The translations under genes were made by a program, and so were the position numbers. Shown here in pieces: positions 8,841 to 17,109 of a stretch of DNA of 52,996 bases. Under the pieces are notes generated by a model. That model was given only the letters and a program-made list of their open reading frames with translations, searched no databases and was not told the DNA's origin. The DNA comes from UBA5972 sp964480735 (GTDB taxonomy: Bacteria; Pseudomonadota; Alphaproteobacteria; Rhodobacterales; Rhodobacteraceae): assembly GCA_964480735.1 (NCBI GenBank), contig CAYZQS010000006.1, positions 1 through 52,996 of the forward strand, written 5' to 3'. Numbering within the stretch: position 1 is the stretch's first letter; every line of letters starts with the position of its first letter.

Positions 8841-9458
8841 TTAACGATCCTCGGGGATCAATCCCAGCCCCCGCAAATAAATGCCAATTCCACTCTCCAA
8901 CAGTTCCTCGGGCGGGAATGGCGACCTTGCGCCGGGCTCGCCCCGGGCAAACAATTCCACCACGCCGTGGCTTAGGGCCCAGACGTGCTGGCTGACCATC
9001 GTGGCGGGCGGGCGTTTGTCCGGTGGCAGGTGGGCGGCCAGTTCAACCGCCGCGCGGGTCAAAACAGACATGGCGCGGTTGGACGCCATCGCCAGTTCCG
9101 GCACTGCGTTTACCCTTATGCCGCTTTCAAACATCGCGATATAATGCCCGGGGTGGCGGCGCGCAAACGCCAGATAGGCCCGGCCCGTGGCCTCAAAGGA
9201 CGCCAGCGCCGAACTGCCGCCCTTGGCAAAAGCAAATTCCATCAGATCGGCGAAAATCTCAAAGCCCTGCCGCGCGGCCTCGGCAATCAGATCATCCCGG
9301 CCTTTGAAATGGCGGTAGGGGGCGGCGGCAGAGACACCGGCGCGTTTGGCGGCTTCGGCCATCGTAAAGCCCTGTGGCCCTTTTTCTTCGATCAGGGCCA
9401 GCGTCGCATCCACCAGCGCCTGTTTCAAATTGCCGTGATGATAACCGCGTTTACGCAT
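8841..9458 (-). CDS. TetR/AcrR-family transcriptional regulator
   Basis: 205 aa. The N-terminal HTH is clear: YHHGNLKQALVDATLALIEE then GFTMAEAAKRAGVSAAAPYRHF (about residues 5-50), the typical TetR helix-turn-helix with the following helix. The rest is an all-helical ligand domain of the TetR_C/WHG type. I chose the ATG at 9458 (MRKRGYHHG) because the longer reading only translates ppk2 in another frame. Its start overlaps the end of ppk2 by 8 bp, so the two are probably translated from one mRNA. Ligand and targets are unknown; it may control its own operon. Confidence 0.85.
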   Translation of the reverse strand: MRKRGYHHGNLKQALVDATLALIEEKGPQGFTMAEAAKRAGVSAAAPYRHFKGRDDLIAEAARQGFEIFADLMEFAFAKGGSSALASFEATGRAYLAFARRHPGHYIAMFESGIRVNAVPELAMASNRAMSVLTRAAVELAAHLPPDKRPPATMVSQHVWALSHGVVELFARGEPGARSPFPPEELLESGIGIYLRGLGLIPEDR

Positions 9459-10323
9459 TCCAAATTTCCGGCCCGCCGCAGATGCCGCTGTCCGGCGCAA
9501 ACACCGCAGTGTTGCTGCGACCATCATATTCAATCTGCGAAAGCACCAAACGTATGGCTGCCAGGCGTGCGCGTCGTTTGTCGTCAGAGCGTACAACCGT
9601 CCAGGGCGCGGTTTCGCTGTGGCTGCGTTGAAAGGTTTCCGCGATTGCCGCGCTGTAGTCGTCCCACAGATGCAGGCCCTCGACGTCAATCTTTGACAGT
9701 TTCCATTGCTTTAACGGATCGCTTTCCCGCGCCAAAAACCGCCGCAACTGTTCGGCACGGCCCACGTTAAGCCAGATCTTGAACAGTCTGATCCCGTCCT
9801 TGACCAACATGCGTTCAAAATCCGTGACCTGATCAAAGAATACCTCGCGCTGGTCAGGGGTGCAAAAGCCAAACACATGCTCGATCACCGCGCGGTTGTA
9901 CCAGGAGCGGTCAAAAAACGCCATTTCGCCGGCCGCTGGCAGTTGGGTGATATAGCGCTGAAAATACCATTGGCCGCGTTCCCTGTCGCTGGGTTTTGAA
10001 AGCGCCACGACTTTTGCACTGCGCGGATTGAGGAACTCCCGAAATCGCTTTATCGTACCACCTTTGCCCGCCGCATCGCGTCCTTCAAAGACAATGGCGA
10101 TGCGTGCCCCTTTGGATTTGATCCAAGCCTGCAGTTTCACCAATTCGATCTGCAAACTGTACAGCTGCGCCTCATAGTCCTTGAGGTCCATGCGGTCGCT
10201 GTACGGGTAGTCCCCGGCCAATACTGTCTTTTGCCCCGATTTTTCAATCAGTTCGCGGACATCGTTTGGTGCGTCATTGGCAAAGAATTGGCTGATGGCG
10301 CCGTCAAATGGTTTCGCGCTCAA
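9451..10323 (-). CDS. ppk2: polyphosphate kinase 2 (PPK2 family)
   Basis: 290 aa. It transfers phosphate between polyphosphate and a nucleotide (GDP/ADP, or NMP in other classes). The Walker A loop FEGRDAAGKGGTIKR (residues 79-93), the Walker B FFDRSWYNRAV (136-146) and the lid region are visible, and the length fits a single-domain class I enzyme. The basic stretch at about 92-118 lines the polyphosphate channel in known structures. It follows the hydrolase genes by about 46 bp and overlaps tetR. Whether it makes or uses polyphosphate cannot be read from the sequence. Confidence 0.92.
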   Translation of the reverse strand: MSAKPFDGAISQFFANDAPNDVRELIEKSGQKTVLAGDYPYSDRMDLKDYEAQLYSLQIELVKLQAWIKSKGARIAIVFEGRDAAGKGGTIKRFREFLNPRSAKVVALSKPSDRERGQWYFQRYITQLPAAGEMAFFDRSWYNRAVIEHVFGFCTPDQREVFFDQVTDFERMLVKDGIRLFKIWLNVGRAEQLRRFLARESDPLKQWKLSKIDVEGLHLWDDYSAAIAETFQRSHSETAPWTVVRSDDKRRARLAAIRLVLSQIEYDGRSNTAVFAPDSGICGGPEIWNA

Positions 10324-10369
10324 CGTCGGTGCTCCTTGGCTGCGTTTGATCTTATATGGCGATCAATTG

Positions 10370-11188
10370 CTAATTACGCAACGCATTGAGACGCCCAAGT
10401 GCCGCCAGAATTTCATCTTTGGCAAAATGCTGGGCCCCGTGACCAAGCCCCGCAATACGGGTAAATGTGGCGTGCGGCAAGGTTTTGGCCATAACGTCAG
10501 AGTGGATGTGAACCGGCACCACGGTGTCAGCATCGCCGTGGATCAGTTCCACCGGAAGCGTCAATTCGCCGTACCGTTTTGCCATCGCCACGATGTGTTT
10601 GCGCAGGCCGGTGATCTGGCGGGTATTGGCGCGGATGGTGGCCGCGCGAATGGACAGGTCTGCACCAATCAGCTCGTTGTAACCATCCGGTGGAATTTGC
10701 GGAAAAAACACTTCGCGCACGATGGTATCCATCAGGTTTTGTGGCGCAAAGGCGGCGATAACAGGGGTGACCACAGAACCGGTAACCGGATTGGCGGCAG
10801 AGCGGTACAGCAGTCGCAGTTCACGCGGCCAAACGTTGGAAACCGAGGCCACCAGCAACAAAGACTGCACAAAATCAGGTTCCTGAAGCGCCCACGCCAG
10901 CGCCACAGCGCCGCCCAGTGAATAGCCCAGTACGGTTGCCTGCGTGACACCCAGCTGAACGGCGGCGGCGTGCAGAAAAGCCGCCTGCTCCATAGGCGAG
11001 CCGCCAAATGTGTTGTCCAGATCGGTATAGCCGTGTCCGGGCCGGTCAAACGAAATCACCTCGTTGGTTTTGGCCATAGCGGAGGCCAGCCCGCTGGTGA
11101 AATCTCTGAGGTTTCCACCGGCACCGTGCAGTAAAATGATCGCCGGGCCGCTGCCCTGACGGGTGTAATGCACATCAACGCCCTGCAC
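10370..11188 (-). CDS. alpha/beta hydrolase, second copy (5' end lost in gap)
   Basis: 272 residues are visible. Oxyanion-side motif LLHGAGGNLRDF, nucleophile elbow GYSLGG, acid HGDADTVVP and the catalytic His in GLGHGAQHF are all present, so the triad is complete. It is clearly paralogous to the gene upstream (shared RPGHGY, IPPDGY/PPEGY, IRANTRQ/IRANARQ blocks), showing tandem duplication with considerable divergence. The natural start is within the N-run. No substrate can be assigned; the sequence resembles broad alpha/beta-fold esterases and hydrolases. It stops at 10370, shortly before ppk2. Confidence 0.82.
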   Translation of the reverse strand: MQGVDVHYTRQGSGPAIILLHGAGGNLRDFTSGLASAMAKTNEVISFDRPGHGYTDLDNTFGGSPMEQAAFLHAAAVQLGVTQATVLGYSLGGAVALAWALQEPDFVQSLLLVASVSNVWPRELRLLYRSAANPVTGSVVTPVIAAFAPQNLMDTIVREVFFPQIPPDGYNELIGADLSIRAATIRANTRQITGLRKHIVAMAKRYGELTLPVELIHGDADTVVPVHIHSDVMAKTLPHATFTRIAGLGHGAQHFAKDEILAALGRLNALRN

Positions 11189-11288
11189 NNNNNNNNNNNN
11201 NNNNNNNNNNNNNNNNNNNNNNNNNNNNNNNNNNNNNNNNNNNNNNNNNNNNNNNNNNNNNNNNNNNNNNNNNNNNNNNNNNNNNNNN
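11189..11288. other. assembly gap (100 N) between two paralogous hydrolases
   Basis: Exactly 100 N. It hides the end of the upstream hydrolase, including its catalytic His, and the start of the downstream copy. Confidence 0.9.
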
Positions 11289-12088
11289 CGGGTGTACTTT
11301 GCGTGGGGCAGGGTGGCCGCCAGCCGGTCCGCGTGTTCTGCAGCTGGCACGGATTTATCCAGATCTCCATGCAGAATTTCAATAGGCAGGCGCAGATCCG
11401 CGTAGCGTTCCTGCATCATGTGGATATGCGGCAGCAACGTGACCACCTGCCGGGCGTTCGCCCTGATCGTGTGGGCGCGAAGCGCCAGACCGGCGCCAAT
11501 ATCCTTTAAATAGCCCTCCGGCGGCGATTGCGGCTGAAACACCGAGGCGATTTTTTCTTCAATAAGTTTGATGGGCATTTTGGCGGCGATATACTGCGCC
11601 AGCAGCGGCCCGGTCAGGTGACTGCCGGCCAGCGTGTAAAGCCACCCGGCCTTGCCTTTGGGCGGGTGGCTGACACCGGACATCAGCAACAACGCGCTGG
11701 TGAATTTTGGAAAATCAAGCGCCGCGGCAAGCGCCACAATACCGCCCAGCGAATACCCGGCCACAATTGCGGTTTCAACACCCAGCGCGTTTGCCGTTTC
11801 AACGAATATCTGCGCCTGCTGGCGCGGGCTTTCACCATAAAGATTAAGCCGCGAAGAATACCCGTGCCCGGGCCGGTCTATGGCGATAACCCGGTGGGTT
11901 TTGGCGATCTTGTCAATCAGTCCAAAATTGAAATCCCTGATATTGCCGCTGGCACCGTGGATCAGCAAAACCGCCGGGCCGGTGCCTTTTTCATAATAAT
12001 GAACCTGTGCGCGGCCAACCTGAATTATGTTGCCAATCGGCGGGCAATCGGCCTCTGCCTGAATTGATTTGGCGGAAAGGATATTCAT
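11289..12088 (-). CDS. alpha/beta hydrolase, first copy (3' end lost in gap)
   Basis: 266 residues are visible. LLIHGASGNIRDF, the nucleophile elbow GYSLGG and the acid segment HGDLDKSVP are present. The His-bearing C-terminus lies in the gap. The ATG at 12088 (MNILSAK) was preferred over a TTG five codons upstream. It is a tandem paralogue of the next gene. A single 577 aa two-domain protein is formally possible because both halves are in frame across the gap. The second half, however, begins at its VDVHY strand right after the N-run, as expected for a separate gene missing its first residues. Confidence 0.8.
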
Positions 12089-12130
12089 CTTGCAGCGGTT
12101 CAATCTGTCGTTTGGCGTTCTGGCGTTTTG

Positions 12131-13048
12131 TTAAACACCGATTTGGTGCAAATCAAACGGAGTTGTCTGGTAAATCTGATTGATCCAATTGCCGTACAGC
12201 AAATGCCCGTGGCTGCGCCAGCGGTCTTCCGGTGGATTGGCGGGGTCATTATCGGGGTAATAATTTACCGGAATATTAATCGGCGTGCCGTTGGCAATAT
12301 CCCGGTCATATTCATCCTTCAGCGACCCCCGGTCGTATTCAAAATGGTTAAAGATATAAAGTGCGCGGTGTGCTGCATCCTCTACCAGACAGGGGCCAAC
12401 TTCACTTGATCCCAACAAAATATTCAGCCTATCCACCGAATTGATCTCGGCCTCGCGCATTTCCGTCCAGCGGCTGACCGGAATGACAAAATCATCGGAA
12501 AACCCACGCAGAAACGGCGAGGCGGGCGCCAGATTGCGGTGCCGATAACAGCCAAAAGATTTTTCCAGCAGCATATGCTTTTTGACGCCATGAAAATGGT
12601 TGATCATCGCCATGCCGCCCCAGCACACACCAAAGGTGGAATGCACGTTGGTCTGGGTCCAGTCAAAAACCTGCCGCATTTCGTCCCAATAGGTTACATC
12701 AGCAAAATCCAGATGTTCGATCGGTGCGCCGGTGATGATCAGCCCGTCCAGTTTCTTATTCTTAACAGATTGAAAAGGCTGATAAAACGCTTCCATATGG
12801 GCAGGCGAGGTGGTTTTTGACACATGTTCGGACATGCGGATCAGCGTCAGTTCAATCTGCAGCGGCGTCGCCCCGATCAGGCGGGCAAACTGGGTTTCCG
12901 TCTGCATTTTCTTGGGCATCAGATTCAGCAACCCGATCTGCAGCGGGCGGATATCCTGCCGTGCGGCCTGGGTTTCACCCATAACCATCACGCCCTCGGC
13001 TTTCAGGATGTCGTGCGCTGGCAGGTCGCGGGGGATTTTAATGGGCAT
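12131..13048 (-). CDS. metA: homoserine O-acyltransferase, MetA family (Glu111 type, probably acetyl-CoA)
   Basis: 305 aa. It acylates homoserine in methionine synthesis. Catalytic residues fall at the canonical positions: Cys142 in FGVCWGGMA, with His235 and Glu237 in IFNHFEYD. Residue 111 is Glu (TGAPIEHLDF), where the succinyl-CoA enzyme of E. coli has Gly. Known work on the family links Glu111 to acetyl-CoA use, so homoserine O-acetyltransferase is the likelier activity. The name metA is kept for the family. A GAGGA ribosome site precedes the ATG, 5 bp after the ATPase gene ends. Confidence 0.93.
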   Translation of the reverse strand: MPIKIPRDLPAHDILKAEGVMVMGETQAARQDIRPLQIGLLNLMPKKMQTETQFARLIGATPLQIELTLIRMSEHVSKTTSPAHMEAFYQPFQSVKNKKLDGLIITGAPIEHLDFADVTYWDEMRQVFDWTQTNVHSTFGVCWGGMAMINHFHGVKKHMLLEKSFGCYRHRNLAPASPFLRGFSDDFVIPVSRWTEMREAEINSVDRLNILLGSSEVGPCLVEDAAHRALYIFNHFEYDRGSLKDEYDRDIANGTPINIPVNYYPDNDPANPPEDRWRSHGHLLYGNWINQIYQTTPFDLHQIGV

Positions 13049-13053
13049 CGTCC

Positions 13054-13911
13054 TCAGTCCCCCAAAATGCCGGCAATCAGGTCGTCAAAATCACCCGCAT
13101 TTCGAACCCTGGCAATATCATCCGCACCCACAGTCACACCCCAACCCTCGGCCATGGCCCGGTAGCGGGGCAGCCGGTGCTCCAGCGTTTGGCGGTAGGC
13201 CCAGATCATGAATTGATCGGGATCAACCTCCGCTTCTAAGGCGTTGTTTTTCTTCAGATACATCTGCCACAGTTGGCTTAGAAAATCCTCGCCGAAATAC
13301 ATCGGCTTTGGTGATCTTTTGAACCGTTCAACCAGTTCTTCGGTATGGCCGTCCGCGCCCCTGATCCAGACCATCAGCAGATTGTTTGACAGCGCTGTTA
13401 AAACCGGATCAGTTTGATCATCCGGGTCCACGACCTCGCAAATCGAACCGCCGCTGTCGCAGATAAAATTGTCATAACCGTAGATATCGTGACCTTTGGC
13501 AACAAAAGGCACGCTGTCCATCAGGGCCGCAACCTCGGCCACATGATGCTGTTTTTGCCGCCGCACATATTCATCAAAGCTTAGCCCGCCCAAGGCCGGA
13601 TTGCCGGGTTTGCCCAGATATGTCGAAAGCGGTGCCAGATTGTTAAACGAGATATTGCTGGCGATATATATGCTGTCGCTGCGCAAAAGTTCGGCCAGAA
13701 ACGGCTTTTGCATCGCCTCGCGCTTGAAATTATCGACAATATGCTCGCCCATATACCGCGTGCCGATGCGGTAATCGACAGAGTAGTGAAACCAGTCGCC
13801 GCCCTCGCGCAAGATATTGGACACATGGGTTTTTCCAAGGCCTGACATGCCAAACAGCAGAACACGCTTTTGGCGGGCTTCGCGCCATTGCTGTCTGGTT
13901 TGGTAAAGCAT
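13054..13911 (-). CDS. P-loop ATPase/kinase-like protein of unknown function next to metA
   Basis: 285 aa. It has a Walker A loop GMSGLGKT at residues 21-28, preceded by a hydrophobic strand (RVLLF), the arrangement of P-loop kinases. Further text includes SVDYRIGTRYMGEHIVD, IYIASNISFNNLAPLSTYLG and a C-terminal part rich in charged helices. I know similar proteins only as conserved 'ATPase' neighbours of metA in roseobacters. The gene precedes metA by 5 bp, so a role linked to homoserine or methionine metabolism is possible. The start at 13911 gives a short N-terminal helix before the P-loop. Longer readings overlap the divergent desaturase. Confidence 0.72.
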   Translation of the reverse strand: MLYQTRQQWREARQKRVLLFGMSGLGKTHVSNILREGGDWFHYSVDYRIGTRYMGEHIVDNFKREAMQKPFLAELLRSDSIYIASNISFNNLAPLSTYLGKPGNPALGGLSFDEYVRRQKQHHVAEVAALMDSVPFVAKGHDIYGYDNFICDSGGSICEVVDPDDQTDPVLTALSNNLLMVWIRGADGHTEELVERFKRSPKPMYFGEDFLSQLWQMYLKKNNALEAEVDPDQFMIWAYRQTLEHRLPRYRAMAEGWGVTVGADDIARVRNAGDFDDLIAGILGD

Positions 13912-14022
13912 TGATCGATCCAATCTGTTCCGTCTGGCACATAGCGCAGTTTTGCTTTGATGATCAAACCCAAAAGCGGAACGGGCTTGTCCAGTCACCG
14001 GTGTTGGCGCTATTCTTTGACC
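13912..14022. promoter_or_regulatory. divergent promoter region, ATPase-metA operon / desaturase
   Basis: 111 bp between divergent starts must carry promoters in both directions. I see no clear riboswitch-like fold or inverted repeat in it. Confidence 0.35.
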
Positions 14023-14961
14023 ATGACCGGTAAATCCCGATATTTCACCAACCAGGAAGTGCGCGATCTGGCGCGCCGGTCTGATATGATGGGCGCCGCG
14101 CTGGTATTGCATTGCTACCTGACGATGGCCGCGGCCCTGTGGCTGTTCTGGATCTGGCCCAATGTTCTGACGTTCGTTCTGGCGGTGATGATCATCGGCT
14201 CGCGCCAGCTGGGACTGGCGATCCTGATGCACGACGCGGCGCACCGGGCGTTGTTTAAAACCGGTTGGCTGAACGAATTTGTTGGCAATTGGATTTGCGG
14301 CGCGCCGATACTGGCCGATATGCCCGCCTACCGGCACTATCACCTGACCCATCACCGGTTCACGCAAGTGAAAGGCGATCCTGATCTGGTGCTGTCAAAG
14401 CCGTTTCCAACCACGCGGGCCAGTCTTGCGCGCAAGTTCCTGCGCGATCTGACGGGACAAATAGGCGTGAAACAACTGGTCTTGCAGATCAGGTTGTCGC
14501 TGAAACTGGCAGGGGACAAAGACGCAATCGCCGAGGCCGGCAAACAGGCGCAGGCGTTCAAAGGGCGCGGGCTGGCCGGGCCTTTGGCAGTAAACGCGGT
14601 GATTTTCGCCGTGCTTTGGAGTGTGGGTGCCTGGTGGTGGTGGCCGGCGTTCTGGCTGGTGCCGCTGTTGACGTGGTTCCAACTGGTGCTGCGCGTGCGC
14701 AATATCGCCGAGCACGCGGTGACAGAATTTACAGGCAATCCATTGCGCAATGTGCGCACCACCAAAGCCGGACCAATCATGCGTCTGCTACTGGCACCTT
14801 ACTGGGTGAATTATCATCTGGAGCATCATCTGGTGATGCACGTGCCCTGTTTCAGGCTGACAAATATGCACGCCATGATGCTGGCCAAAGGGCACGGCGA
14901 TACCATGCGGGTGGCACCGAACTACTGGTCTGTATTGCGCAAGGCAGGGTGGAGCGCTTAA
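14023..14961 (+). CDS. membrane fatty acid desaturase
   Basis: 312 aa di-iron membrane enzyme. The three His boxes are intact: LMHDAAH (H70, H74), HYHLTHH (H105-H111) and HLEHH (H265, H268, H269). The intervening hydrophobic segments, such as 30-65 and 188-225, form the membrane anchor. RNIAEHA (H231) is a further conserved position. The ATG at 14023 is chosen; the 22 extra codons of a longer reading lie in the promoter region. The acyl substrate and bond position cannot be told. An inverted repeat follows the stop. Confidence 0.9.
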   Translation: MTGKSRYFTNQEVRDLARRSDMMGAALVLHCYLTMAAALWLFWIWPNVLTFVLAVMIIGSRQLGLAILMHDAAHRALFKTGWLNEFVGNWICGAPILADMPAYRHYHLTHHRFTQVKGDPDLVLSKPFPTTRASLARKFLRDLTGQIGVKQLVLQIRLSLKLAGDKDAIAEAGKQAQAFKGRGLAGPLAVNAVIFAVLWSVGAWWWWPAFWLVPLLTWFQLVLRVRNIAEHAVTEFTGNPLRNVRTTKAGPIMRLLLAPYWVNYHLEHHLVMHVPCFRLTNMHAMMLAKGHGDTMRVAPNYWSVLRKAGWSA

Positions 14962-14962
14962 G

Positions 14963-15005
14963 GCGTTTTGCGTTTAATCTGATCCAATGAACTTATGCAA
15001 AACGC
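14963..15005. terminator. inverted repeat between convergent desaturase and fpr genes
   Basis: GCGTTTTGC (14963-14971) and GCAAAACGC (14997-15005) are perfect 9 bp arms around 25 bases. A third AAAACGC word occurs at 15057. The position just after the desaturase stop, with fpr ending at 15072 from the other side, suits a bidirectional terminator. The long loop makes it uncertain. Confidence 0.4.
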
Positions 15006-15071
15006 AAAAGGTCTGAGGGTGCTCCGGTGTATCAAGTACCGCTGTCTGATTAAGGTAAAACGCAATTTGCT

Positions 15072-15878
15072 TTAGCCGACAAACGCTTTTTCAACCACAT
15101 ATTCACCGGGGCGGGAATTGGAACCCTCGGCTAATCCGGCACCTTCGACAATGATCTTCATATCGCTGTTCAGCCCCAGTGAACCACAGATCATCACCCT
15201 GTCATGCGCCACATCCAGTGGTGGAATATCCAAATCCCGAAAAAATTCGCCGGAAGACATCAGGGTGGTGATCCGGCCCATTTTTGGCGTCGTTTCCTGT
15301 GTGGTCGTGGGGTAGTACCACAGCTTTACGCCCGCCTCTTCGCCCACCAGCGGATCGGCCATAATGTCCGTGATCAGTCTTTTGCCGTAGTCAAGGCCGC
15401 TGGCCCGCCGCGTGGTGTGGGTCAGGATCACCTGATCAAATTTCTCATAGATTTCCGGGTCACGCACCAGGGACGCATACGGCGCGATGCCGGTGCCGGT
15501 GCTGATCAAAAACAACCGCCTGCCCGGCAGCAGCGCGTCCAGAACCAGTGTTCCCACAGGTTTGGGGCGGATGATCACGTCTTCACCCACTTGTATATGC
15601 TGCAGGCGCGACGTCAGGGGGCCGTCCGGCACCTTGATCGAATAAAATTCCAGCTCGTCGTCCCAATTGGGCGAGGCGATGGAATAGGCACGCATCAAAG
15701 GCTTGCCGTTTGATCCCGGCAGACCAAGCATCAGAAATTCGCCCGAACGAAACCGCAGGGATGCCGGTCGGGTGACACGAAACGAAAACAGCCGGTCAGA
15801 CCAATGGGTGACTGATGTTACGGTCTGGCTGTCAGGCAGACGTGTGGTGCTGAAATTCAAAGGGCTTAGGTCGTTCAT
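15072..15878 (-). CDS. fpr: ferredoxin/flavodoxin--NADP+ reductase
   Basis: 268 aa FAD enzyme. The FAD-binding motif RAYSIASPN (residues about 64-72) and the NADP-side motif LISTGTGIAPYASLVRDP (about 124-141) are visible. The C-terminus ends YVVEKAFVG, typical of bacterial Fpr where an aromatic or short tail stacks on the flavin. It is the last gene of the sulfur cluster. It could supply electrons to the ferredoxin-dependent type of sulfite reductase encoded upstream, which is inference from position. Confidence 0.93.
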   Translation of the reverse strand: MNDLSPLNFSTTRLPDSQTVTSVTHWSDRLFSFRVTRPASLRFRSGEFLMLGLPGSNGKPLMRAYSIASPNWDDELEFYSIKVPDGPLTSRLQHIQVGEDVIIRPKPVGTLVLDALLPGRRLFLISTGTGIAPYASLVRDPEIYEKFDQVILTHTTRRASGLDYGKRLITDIMADPLVGEEAGVKLWYYPTTTQETTPKMGRITTLMSSGEFFRDLDIPPLDVAHDRVMICGSLGLNSDMKIIVEGAGLAEGSNSRPGEYVVEKAFVG

Positions 15879-15937
15879 CGGTCTCTCACGTTTTGCGCCT
15901 TGGGCGTATGGTTATTTGCGGATTTTTTTTGGAAGTC

Positions 15938-16372
15938 TTAGCCGCCAAATTGGCGCATTCTTTGCTGGTAGTCATTTTTTTGCCAGTCCGCGCGTGCCTG
16001 CCATTGGGATTGCGGTTGGCGCGCGCCCATCTCGTCCGAAATCTCTACCTCGTCAAATCCGGACCGTCGCGCCATTGCGTATTGATCGGCCAGAACATGC
16101 CCGCACAGCCGCAGTCTGCCAACAAAACCAAGCATTCGCAGGCGACGCGCCTGACTGAACGCGCGCCCGTCGGAAAACACCGGGGATTGCAGCCGGATCA
16201 TGTCGATCTGATCAAAAAAAGGGATCAGCGTGTCCACGTCCAAAGTGTTTTCAACCTGCACCGCCTGCGCCGTCTTTTCAGCGACACTCAGCTGTTCCAG
16301 ATTGTCCGCGTCCAAAAACCCGCCTTGCCAATGGTCCGGTGCAAATCCGTCGTCGTTCACGATAATACTCAT
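15938..16372 (-). CDS. DUF934 protein of the sulfite-reduction cluster
   Basis: 144 aa. ATG at 16372 overlaps the cysH stop (ATGA), indicating translational coupling. Text such as DTLIPFFDQIDMIRLQSPVFSDGRAFSQARRLR, in pieces DMIRLQSPVFSDGRAF and RRLRMLGF, marks the DUF934 family. That family is found almost only beside cysI/cysH in proteobacteria. Its role is unknown. The C-terminal tail (Trp/Gln-rich, DWQKNDYQQRMRQFGG) is likely flexible. Confidence 0.85.
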   Translation of the reverse strand: MSIIVNDDGFAPDHWQGGFLDADNLEQLSVAEKTAQAVQVENTLDVDTLIPFFDQIDMIRLQSPVFSDGRAFSQARRLRMLGFVGRLRLCGHVLADQYAMARRSGFDEVEISDEMGARQPQSQWQARADWQKNDYQQRMRQFGG

Positions 16373-17109
16373 GACAATCCTACCGCCACAGTCTGATCCG
16401 CCTGAAAATGAATACCGCATTCGGTTTTTTCCGAACTGCGCCAGCGCCCGGCACGCAAGTCTTCGCCGGTGCGGGCAGGCGTCGTGCAGGGCATACAGCC
16501 AATCGAGGGAAATCCCTTGGCAACCAACGGATGTTTGGGCAGCCCATTGTTGTTGATATAGTCGGCCACGTCAATTGTGCGCCAATAGGCCAGCGGATTG
16601 GCCTTGATCCGGTTTTCATCGTCCGCCTCAAAAAACCGCAATTCTGCCCGTGCCGGGCCCTGAAACCGCTTGCGCCCTGTGATCCAGGCGTCAAACCCCG
16701 CCAGTCCCCGGCGCAGTGGTTTAATTTTTCGCAAAGCACAGCACGCGTCAGGGCTGGCCGCGTGCAGCCGGGATCCGCTGTCACGCAAAAAAACCTCCGC
16801 GCGGTTTGCCCTGATTGTCCGCACGTCCGTCAATTCAAATACCTCTGTCAGATGACGCTGGTAGTCCAGCGTTTGCTCAAACAGCAATTCTGTGTCGATA
16901 AACAACACCGGCGTGGTTCGGTCTATGATCGAGATCAAATGCAACAGCACCACGGATTCCGCGCCAAAAGACGACACCAGCGCGGCACTGCCGATTTTTG
17001 GGTCCGACAGGGTACGGCGCATAACATCAACCGCACTGTGGTTTGCATAGCGCCGGTTCAACGCCGCCACGCGGTCTGCGACCGGAGAAAGCGGGGCCTC
17101 AAGCGGCAT
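16369..17109 (-). CDS. cysH: assimilatory adenylyl-sulfate (APS) reductase with [4Fe-4S] motif
   Basis: 246 aa. It reduces activated sulfate to sulfite. Cys123-Cys124 (DACCALRK) and Cys205/Cys208 (GCMPC) are the four cluster ligands that distinguish APS reductases from PAPS reductases. The catalytic Cys231 sits in TECGIH. PP-loop text (SSFGAESVVLLHL) lies near residue 46. The ATG at 17109 was chosen, overlapping the end of cysI by 11 bp; a longer reading adds 37 codons of cysI antiphase. It works directly upstream of CysI in the pathway. Confidence 0.93.
   Translation of the reverse strand: MPLEAPLSPVADRVAALNRRYANHSAVDVMRRTLSDPKIGSAALVSSFGAESVVLLHLISIIDRTTPVLFIDTELLFEQTLDYQRHLTEVFELTDVRTIRANRAEVFLRDSGSRLHAASPDACCALRKIKPLRRGLAGFDAWITGRKRFQGPARAELRFFEADDENRIKANPLAYWRTIDVADYINNNGLPKHPLVAKGFPSIGCMPCTTPARTGEDLRAGRWRSSEKTECGIHFQADQTVAVGLS

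Noticed and set aside
8985..9770. 261-codon plus-strand ORF
   Set aside because: Antisense to tetR and ppk2, both of which have intact motifs.
10370..12103. Single 577 aa two-domain hydrolase
   Set aside because: It also depends on the N-run. Each half is a full-length hydrolase domain lacking only its hidden end.
12104..14022. SAM-type riboswitch upstream of metA
   Set aside because: Only 5 bp separate metA from the ATPase gene, and I find no plausible fold in the 111 bp divergent region.
13054..14367. 437-codon version of the P-loop protein
   Set aside because: The extra N-terminal 150 codons are antisense to the desaturase, whose His boxes are intact.
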